A stretch of 10,985 bases of DNA from JALHQU01 sp043745295 (GTDB lineage: Bacteria > Planctomycetota > Planctomycetia > Gemmatales > Gemmataceae), in NCBI GenBank assembly GCA_043745295.1, contig JAYTTN010000001.1:1-10985 (forward strand). The letters are read 5' to 3'. The notes under the pieces were generated by a model. The model saw nothing but the letters and a program-made list of their open reading frames with translations, was not told the DNA's origin and did not search any database. The position numbers were made by a program, and so were the translations under genes. Below are positions 6,594-10,985 of the stretch, one piece after another. The stretch's first letter is position 1. Each line of letters starts with the position of its first letter.

Positions 6594-6657
6594 GGTAGTC
6601 CGCACCCTCCGGGTGCGGGTCAGGCTGTGGACCCGCACCCGGAGGGTGCGGACTACC
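6594..6657. repeat. Perfect 28-bp palindrome with 8-base loop
   Basis: Bases 6594-6621 and 6630-6657 are exact reverse complements. Each arm is also a small hairpin: CCGCACCC-TCC-GGGTGCGG at 6600-6618 and CCGCACCC-GGA-GGGTGCGG at 6633-6651, so the DNA can fold as one long stem or two short ones. It starts nine bases after the stop of the upstream gene and ends 25 bases before the next ATG. No T-run follows, so a classic terminator is unlikely; it could still end or attenuate transcription, or be a mobile palindromic repeat. Confidence 0.9.
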
Positions 6658-6682
6658 TTGTCCCCACCACCGGATTTCCTTC

Positions 6683-7525
6683 ATGCGCCGGCTGCTTTTG
6701 TGGGCGTGGGAACGCACCTTCGGGCCGGAAATCCGTCGCGTGGAAGCCGACGCCACCACCTACCGCAACTCCCCGGCCGGCCACCAACTCGATTCCAAGA
6801 CCGTCATCGTCTTGCTCACTGTCGCCGCCGCGCTGACGGCGCAGAACTTCACCTCGCACCCGTCCGACCTGCAACCGGCGGTCGGGTTCGTCGCCCGGCA
6901 ACTCGGCGGCGCGGAGGTCGCCGACGCCGCCACGGAATGGCTGCGGGACCGCTCCGCCACCCAACTCGGCCGGCTGACGTGGTGGGCCTGTTCCGCTTAC
7001 GCCACCTACGTCGTCATGCCGCTGCTGGTCATCGTTTTCGTCCTCAAGGAGAAGCCGACCGACTACGGACTGAAGGTCCGCGGCTGGCATCACGGGTGGA
7101 AGATCTACCTCGTGTTCGTCGCCGTCATGGTGCCACTGGTCTGGGTCTTCTCGGCCGAGGCGCGGTTCCAGGCGTCGTACCCGTTCTTCAAAATCCGGTC
7201 GGCGGACGAGATCGGCCCGGACTTGCTGCGGTGGGAAATCCTCTACGCGCTCCAGTTCGTGGCGCTGGAGTTCTTCTTCCGCGGGTTCATCGTCCACGGG
7301 ACGAAGCACCAGTTCGGCGCGTACAGCGCGTTCGTGATGACGGTGCCGTACTGCATGATCCACTTCGGCAAGCCGATGCCGGAGTGCGTGGCCAGCATCG
7401 TCGCCGGCGTCGCGCTGGGGCTGATGAGCTTGGCCACCCGCAGCGTCTGGCTGGGCGCAGCGCTTCACGTGTCGGTGGCCTGGGGTATGGACATCTGCGC
7501 GCTATCCCGGCGCGGCCTGCTGTGA
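6683..7525 (+). CDS. CPBP-type (CAAX protease/Abi-like) membrane protein
   Basis: CPBP proteins are polytopic membrane proteins related to the eukaryotic prenyl-protein protease Rce1; bacterial members serve as proteases or in bacteriocin immunity. In this 280-residue protein the signature appears late: LEFFFRGF (195-202) is motif 1, PYCMIHFG (222-229) motif 2 and LGAALHVSVAW (257-267) motif 3. Compared with the usual EExxxR, FxxxH and HxxxN, the first Glu of the pair is Leu, the Phe is Tyr (Y223-H227) and the Asn is Ala (H262-A266). The core Glu196, Arg200 and both histidines remain. Hydrophobic spans are seen at about 40-54, 101-121, 142-157, 186-204, 213-228 and 236-266. Activity is uncertain given the altered positions. 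No Shine-Dalgarno site is evident. It is convergent with the glycosyltransferase gene. Confidence 0.85.
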   Translation: MRRLLLWAWERTFGPEIRRVEADATTYRNSPAGHQLDSKTVIVLLTVAAALTAQNFTSHPSDLQPAVGFVARQLGGAEVADAATEWLRDRSATQLGRLTWWACSAYATYVVMPLLVIVFVLKEKPTDYGLKVRGWHHGWKIYLVFVAVMVPLVWVFSAEARFQASYPFFKIRSADEIGPDLLRWEILYALQFVALEFFFRGFIVHGTKHQFGAYSAFVMTVPYCMIHFGKPMPECVASIVAGVALGLMSLATRSVWLGAALHVSVAWGMDICALSRRGLL

Positions 7526-7586
7526 CGGCCGGAGGTGTCTGCAATAACGGTGGTATCACGAGTCGGAATCACCGGCCAAGCTCGGT

Positions 7587-7791
7587 TTTCGCACCGGAGG
7601 TGCGGGAGAAGTTAGCCAGGGGTGCAGCGCAGCGGAACCCCTGGTTCGCGTTGCGAAATGACCGGAGTCCCGGAGGGACGACAGATTCTGCCGCCGCTCC
7701 GCGGCTCGCGTGTTTTCACTCCGCCACCAGGGGTTCCGCTCGCTCTGCTCGCTCACCCCTGGCTAACTTCTTCCGCACCTCCGGTGCGAAA
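7587..7791. repeat. 205-bp palindromic element between convergent genes
   Basis: The outer arms 7587-7623 and 7755-7791 are reverse complements at 36 of 37 positions. The pairing resumes inward with AGCGGAACCCCTGG (7631-7644) and its complement (7727-7740), after a 7-base length difference. The 82-base centre holds GTCCC-GGA-GGGAC (7667-7679). The arms hold GCACC-GGA-GGTGC (7591-7603) and its complement. From memory, strings such as CCCGGAGGGACGACAGA recur in planctomycete intergenic DNA; this was not checked. The element spans the 3' end of the glycosyltransferase gene, supplying its stop codon. A role as two-way terminator or as a mobile palindrome is inferred. Bases 7526-7586 hold nothing else recognised. 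Confidence 0.85.
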
Positions 7792-9198
7792 TTCGAGGAG
7801 AGCCAACGAGTTCTCGCCTTGCAACCCAGGGGCAGCACAGGGATTGCCCGCACGCGGAATAGCCGGGTGGCTTCGCGTGCCGGAAATCACCCGAATCCCG
7901 AAGGCCCACAGACCGAGGGTGGCCGCCGGCGCGACGCCGCCGGTCCGCAGCGTCTCGCAGAACTTGAAGTCGAGCAGAGGGATACTCGTCGCCAGCGCCC
8001 AGGCGATCAGCACCGCCAGCGTCCGCGGGTCGGGGATCGCCCGGCGCGGATCGGTCGCCAGACTGCGGCACACCAGCCCGGCGACGAACGGCGCGACGAT
8101 GGCGTAGTAGTGGAAGTGCGACACCGGCACCACCAGCAGCATGACGGCGATCAGGCAGCCGAAGAACACCAGCCAGTCGCTCGGCGTCGGCCGCCGCCGT
8201 CGAAGCCGCTCACCGGCCGCGACCGTGACCAGAATCGTCAGGCCACTGAGGAGCCAGTGCCGGCGGCGGGTGTCCGCGTCCGGCGTGTCCGGCCGGGTCG
8301 CCACATCGGGGTAGCGCCAGTAGTGCAACGTGGCGACGAACGACTGGCTGTCCTTCGCCGTCATGTTGTGCAGCTCCTTCGCCAGCAGCTTGTCCTCGGC
8401 GGACAACTCGCCGGCGTCGAACAGCCCCGGCGCGACGACCAGTTGCAGGAAGCGCAGGTTCTGCTCCACGGCCCCCGTCGGCCCCCACAGGAGCGCCGGC
8501 AGGACCAGCAACAATACGGCTGTGCCGCCGACGTAGCCGATGGCGGCGCGCCACTCCCGCCGAACCATCGGGAACAGCACGAGCAGCGCCGGAAACACCT
8601 TCAGGCAGGCCGCCGCCGCGAACCACGCCCCGGAGCGGATCGGTTTGGCCCGGATCGCCGCCGCGAACGCCGCCGCCAGGATCGCTACCAGGACGATGTT
8701 CGCCTGCCCCCGCGCGAGGGTGAAGCCGAGCGCCGCCACGCACAAGTCGAAGGGGAGCAGCCGCGCGTACCACCAGCGGCGGGACCACGGGATCGCGGTC
8801 GGCAGGCAGACCGTCGCGAACGTGTGCAGGGCGTAGCCGAGGAGCAGCAGGCCGACGGCGTACCAGATGACCACGCCGACGGGGTACGGCAAGTAGCCGG
8901 CGCGGTCGGCCCCGGCGGGCGGGTCGGCCAGCGGCAGGAACAGCAGGACAAACGGCGGCGGGTAGACGTAGTGCCAGTCGTTGTCGTCGGCGGTGCGGTA
9001 CGGGTCGCCCCCGTCGCGGACGGCCCAGGCGGCGCGGGCGTACACGCCGTAGTCTGTCTTCCGCGTGGTGAGGTACGCCGAGCGGAGCAGCGTGACGCCG
9101 CCGAAGGCGACGACCAGCAGGCCGAGCAGCGCGACGGACGCTTTTTCCCAACCGTACAGTGGGCGGTCGGCGGGCGACGGGGGCGACGGGATGTGCAT
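7753..9198 (-). CDS. GT87/DUF2029 membrane glycosyltransferase
   Basis: These polytopic GT-C fold enzymes transfer sugars (mannose in actinobacterial members) from a polyprenyl-phosphate donor in the membrane. The 481-residue protein has about ten hydrophobic spans (roughly 20-42, 105-131, 148-183, 190-210, 218-238, 313-329, 341-361, 363-380, 393-411, 421-439). Family hallmarks are KTDYGVYARAAWAVRDGGDPY (47-67; Asp49 is the likely catalytic acid), HYVYPPPFVLLFLPL (76-90), LARGQANIV (161-169) and LKVFPALLVLFP (199-210). The large loop 240-310 sits where the family has its extracytoplasmic part. The end is odd: residues from about 470 on (FRTGGAEEVSQG) are encoded by the right arm of the palindromic element, so the native C-terminus was probably shorter or different. 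The ATG at 9198 has no clear Shine-Dalgarno site. The acceptor is unknown. Confidence 0.85.
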   Translation of the reverse strand: MHIPSPPSPADRPLYGWEKASVALLGLLVVAFGGVTLLRSAYLTTRKTDYGVYARAAWAVRDGGDPYRTADDNDWHYVYPPPFVLLFLPLADPPAGADRAGYLPYPVGVVIWYAVGLLLLGYALHTFATVCLPTAIPWSRRWWYARLLPFDLCVAALGFTLARGQANIVLVAILAAAFAAAIRAKPIRSGAWFAAAACLKVFPALLVLFPMVRREWRAAIGYVGGTAVLLLVLPALLWGPTGAVEQNLRFLQLVVAPGLFDAGELSAEDKLLAKELHNMTAKDSQSFVATLHYWRYPDVATRPDTPDADTRRRHWLLSGLTILVTVAAGERLRRRRPTPSDWLVFFGCLIAVMLLVVPVSHFHYYAIVAPFVAGLVCRSLATDPRRAIPDPRTLAVLIAWALATSIPLLDFKFCETLRTGGVAPAATLGLWAFGIRVISGTRSHPAIPRAGNPCAAPGLQGENSLALLEFRTGGAEEVSQG

Positions 9199-9263
9199 GG
9201 CGGCGGATGCTAACCGACCGCCCGCCGGCAGGGGAAGGCGGAGTGCCGAGCCGCGATCCCGCC

Positions 9264-9291
9264 TTGTCGGCCCAGGAGGTCGGACTATGCT
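9264..9291 (+). promoter_or_regulatory. Candidate promoter or SD-start for the small basic gene
   Basis: TTGTCG (9264-9269), a 16-base spacer and TATGCT (9286-9291) resemble a sigma-70 promoter at four of six positions each, 43 bases before the family-conserved ATG. The same DNA contains AGGAGG (9274-9279) seven bases before an ATG at 9287 that is in frame with the gene. The two readings conflict and need transcript data to resolve. Confidence 0.35.
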
Positions 9292-9334
9292 AACTGTCTT
9301 CCATTATCCCACCCGAACCCTTGAAAGACGCCCC

Positions 9335-9562
9335 ATGTCCATCGACAAGAGCCTGAAGCGGAAGGTCGGCGGCACGCGGAACCGGTGCGTGCTGACCCGC
9401 GTCGAGCGAATTCTGAAGATGCAGGAGGCGGGGCGGTTCGTGCCGGGCCAAAGTCCGTTCGGCCTGCCGAAGACCCGCGTCCAGAAGATCATCCTGAAGA
9501 AGAAGGTGAAGAAGGAAGCCGAGGGCGAGGCGGCCCCGGCCGACGACAAGAAGAAGAAGTGA
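9335..9562 (+). CDS. PVC-superphylum small basic protein
   Basis: This 75-residue, strongly basic protein matches the small protein conserved across Planctomycetes, Verrucomicrobia and Chlamydiae (from memory, TIGR04137 and the 'PVC signature protein', thought to bind nucleic acid and possibly ribosome-associated). Diagnostic features are MSIDKSLKRK at the start, VLTRVERILKMQEAGRF (19-35) and FGLPKTRVQKI (42-52). Residues 54-75 form an unusual lysine/glutamate/alanine tail ending DDKKKK, beyond the core I expect. The ATG at 9335 gives the family N-terminus but only a weak upstream GAAAG. An in-frame ATG at 9287 with a perfect AGGAGG would add 16 residues. The gene stands alone, followed by a terminator-like hairpin. 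Its presence is the strongest taxonomic marker in the window. Confidence 0.85.
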   Translation: MSIDKSLKRKVGGTRNRCVLTRVERILKMQEAGRFVPGQSPFGLPKTRVQKIILKKKVKKEAEGEAAPADDKKKK

Positions 9563-9580
9563 GTTGGGTCGGAACCGAAG

Positions 9581-9612
9581 CGGCCGCGTTCGCCAACCGG
9601 TGAGCGCGGCCG
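9581..9612 (+). terminator. Terminator-like hairpin after the small basic gene
   Basis: CGGCCGCG (9581-9588) pairs with CGCGGCCG (9605-9612), and the stem continues five more pairs, two of them G-U wobbles, around a CAACCG loop. It begins 19 bases after the stop. The following TCGTCGTTT is only weakly T-rich, so termination efficiency is uncertain. Confidence 0.5.
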
Positions 9613-9654
9613 TCGTCGTTTCGGCAGCTACGGTCGCCCTCCCGGCCAGTGCCA

Positions 9655-9660
9655 TACACT
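9655..9660 (+). promoter_or_regulatory. Candidate -10 element for the folK fusion gene
   Basis: TACACT lies 33 bases before the preferred ATG at 9694, within GC-rich DNA and just after the terminator-like hairpin. A matching -35 hexamer is not convincing. A similar TATTCT occurs at 10971-10976, after the fusion gene and probably ahead of the next gene outside the window. Confidence 0.25.
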
Positions 9661-9693
9661 GATCCGCGTCGCATCCGTCTCGCGGGGTCGCGC

Positions 9694-10941
9694 ATGGCCA
9701 CCGTCCTCATCGCCCTCGGGTCCAACCTCGGCGACCGCAAAGGCAACCTGGATACGGCCGTCCGCCGCCTCCGGGCCGAGCCGGGCATCCGCGTCCGGCA
9801 GGTGTCGTCGTACTACGAAACCGACCCGCTCGACGCCCCCGGCGAGCAGGGGAAGTACCTGAACGCCGCCGCCGAACTGGACACCGACCTCGGCCCCCTG
9901 CCCCTCCTCCGCCGGCTGCTGGAGATCGAACACGACCTCGGCCGCCTCCGCACCGTCAAGAACGGCCCCCGCTCGCTCGACCTGGATCTGATCTTCTACG
10001 ACCGGATGGTGATGGACGAGTCGGACCTGATCGTCCCGCACCCGCGGCTGCACGAGCGGGCGTTCGTCCTCGTCCCTCTCGCAGAGATCGCCGACGACGC
10101 CGTCCACCCGGTGCTGGACCGCACCGTCGCCGAGTTGCTCGCCGGCGTGGACCGAGCCGGCGTGACGCTCTATCAGCCGCAACAACTGCTCCGCCGGCGC
10201 GAGTTGATCGGCCAGCGGGCGGCCGTCACCGGCAGCAGTTCCGGCATCGGCCGGGCCATCGCCGCCGGGCTTGCCGACGCCGGGGCCGCGGTCGTCGTCC
10301 ACGGCAAATCGCCGGACAAACTCGCCGCCGCCGTCAAATACGTCTCCGGGTTCGGCAGCGTCACCGCCACCGCCGCCGACCTGACCCATCCCGAAGATCT
10401 GGACCGCTTGGCCGCCGAGATGTGGGGCGACGGCCTCGACATTCTGGTCTGCAACGCCGGCGCGGACACCCTCACCGGCGACGCCGCCAAGTGGTCGTTC
10501 GAGCAGAAACTCGACGCGCTGCTGGCCGTCGATTTGAAGGCCACCATGCGGCTGAGCCGGGCCGTCGGCGCGAAGATGAAGCACCGGGGTCGGGGCGTCA
10601 TCCTCACCGTCGGCTGGGACCAGGCCGAGACGGGCATGGAAGGGGACAGCGGACAACTGTTCGCGGCGGTCAAAGGGGCGGTGATGGCGTTCACCCGCAG
10701 CCTGGCGGTGTCGCTCGCGCCGGCGGTGCGGGTGAACTGCGTCGCGCCGGGGTGGATTCGCACGGCGTGGGGTGAGACGGCTTCGGACGACTGGCAGCAG
10801 CGGGTGCGGAAGGAGACGCCGCAGCGGGTGTGGGGCCTGCCGGAAGACGTGGCGGCGGCGGCCGTCTGGCTGGCCTCGCCGGGGGCCAGGTTCGTCACCG
10901 GCCAGACGATCCGCGTCAACGGCGGCGCGGTGCGGGGGTGA
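9694..10941 (+). CDS. folK: FolK (HPPK) fused to an SDR-family reductase domain
   Basis: The N-terminal half (about 1-155) is 6-hydroxymethyl-7,8-dihydropterin pyrophosphokinase, which adds pyrophosphate from ATP to the pterin alcohol in folate synthesis: ALGSNLGDR (7-15), SSYYETDP (38-45), RSLDLDLIFYD (93-103; Asp96 and Asp98 as metal ligands) and PHPRLHERAFVLVPL (115-129). After a short linker (156-169) comes a short-chain dehydrogenase/reductase domain (170-415): TGSSSGIG (179-186), a His-Gly-Lys-Ser segment suggesting NADPH (203-206), CNAGA (253-257), VNCVAPGWIRTAWG (347-360) and GQTIRVNGG (403-411). The usual Asn-Ser-Tyr-Lys tetrad is altered: Asp280, no Ser at the expected place (TVGWDQ), Phe323 and retained Lys327. 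The ATG at 9694 gives a normal HPPK start; 9649 would add 15 residues. No stop or good internal start separates the domains. A pterin-reductase role (FolM-like) is possible but unproven. Confidence 0.9.
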   Translation: MATVLIALGSNLGDRKGNLDTAVRRLRAEPGIRVRQVSSYYETDPLDAPGEQGKYLNAAAELDTDLGPLPLLRRLLEIEHDLGRLRTVKNGPRSLDLDLIFYDRMVMDESDLIVPHPRLHERAFVLVPLAEIADDAVHPVLDRTVAELLAGVDRAGVTLYQPQQLLRRRELIGQRAAVTGSSSGIGRAIAAGLADAGAAVVVHGKSPDKLAAAVKYVSGFGSVTATAADLTHPEDLDRLAAEMWGDGLDILVCNAGADTLTGDAAKWSFEQKLDALLAVDLKATMRLSRAVGAKMKHRGRGVILTVGWDQAETGMEGDSGQLFAAVKGAVMAFTRSLAVSLAPAVRVNCVAPGWIRTAWGETASDDWQQRVRKETPQRVWGLPEDVAAAAVWLASPGARFVTGQTIRVNGGAVRG

Positions 10942-10985
10942 GTTTGCGAGCCGCGACCGCCGGGGAGTGGTATTCTGTCCGAGCC

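Noticed and set aside
5380..6759. 459-codon minus-strand open frame
   Set aside because: It is antisense to the 5545 gene, which has a good Shine-Dalgarno site and a membrane span; the antisense product looks like a shadow.
7556..7756. Small minus-strand open frame within the palindromic element
   Set aside because: It is encoded wholly by repeat DNA with no ribosome site; such frames commonly arise from palindromic repeats.
5241..7791. Possible CRISPR array from the many palindromes
   Set aside because: The repeats differ from one another, are not regularly spaced and are separated by genes; no cas gene is present.
6592..9213. Very long plus-strand open frame (873 codons) across two genes and a repeat
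   Set aside because: It runs antisense to the GT87 gene and out of frame with the CPBP gene, with an arginine/proline-rich translation typical of the shadow frame of GC-rich coding DNA.
9649..9693. Upstream ATG start for the folK fusion
   Set aside because: The added residues (MPYTDPRRIRLAGSR) precede the normal HPPK start, have no ribosome site and overlap the likely -10 element.

Overview
This is a GC-rich window that most likely comes from a planctomycete, probably of the Gemmata type. The best single clue is a small lysine-rich protein (9335-9562) matching the 'small basic protein' shared by the Planctomycetes-Verrucomicrobia-Chlamydiae group. The long palindromic intergenic repeats, weak ribosome-binding sites and mixture of hypothetical genes fit too. 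No rRNA, tRNA, CRISPR array or transposase gene was seen.

Layout, left to right. (1) A hairpin (1-30) precedes pxpB/kipI-like 5-oxoprolinase subunit B (+). (2) Convergent to it is a tightly coupled minus-strand pair: a membrane-anchored ParA-type ATPase and, overlapping its stop by 4 bases, a helical protein with two SAP-like motifs. A short remnant resembling the 3' end of an aminotransferase gene lies just beyond this pair. (3) The intact class I/II aminotransferase (-) comes next, then a 118-bp imperfect palindrome, then a helical-repeat hypothetical gene (-). (4) The divergent gap 5191-5544 carries a 172-bp inverted repeat with two G-quadruplex motifs. (5) On the plus strand follow a single-pass membrane hypothetical protein, a perfect 28-bp palindrome and a CPBP-type membrane protein. 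(6) A 205-bp palindrome separates this from a convergent GT87/DUF2029 membrane glycosyltransferase, whose last codons and stop lie inside the repeat. (7) The small basic PVC protein (+), a terminator-like hairpin, and a folK-SDR gene fusion (+) complete the window.

Most genes are unrelated housekeeping or hypothetical genes in short transcription units. Two deserve attention as possible systems. One is the ParA-like/SAP-like pair, which looks like a membrane-tethered ATPase working with a putative DNA-binding partner. The other is the FolK-SDR fusion, whose reductase half lacks the usual catalytic tyrosine and serine. The other strong theme is that most longer gaps between genes hold a different long palindrome, several built from the same mini-hairpin with a CC-GGA-GG core.
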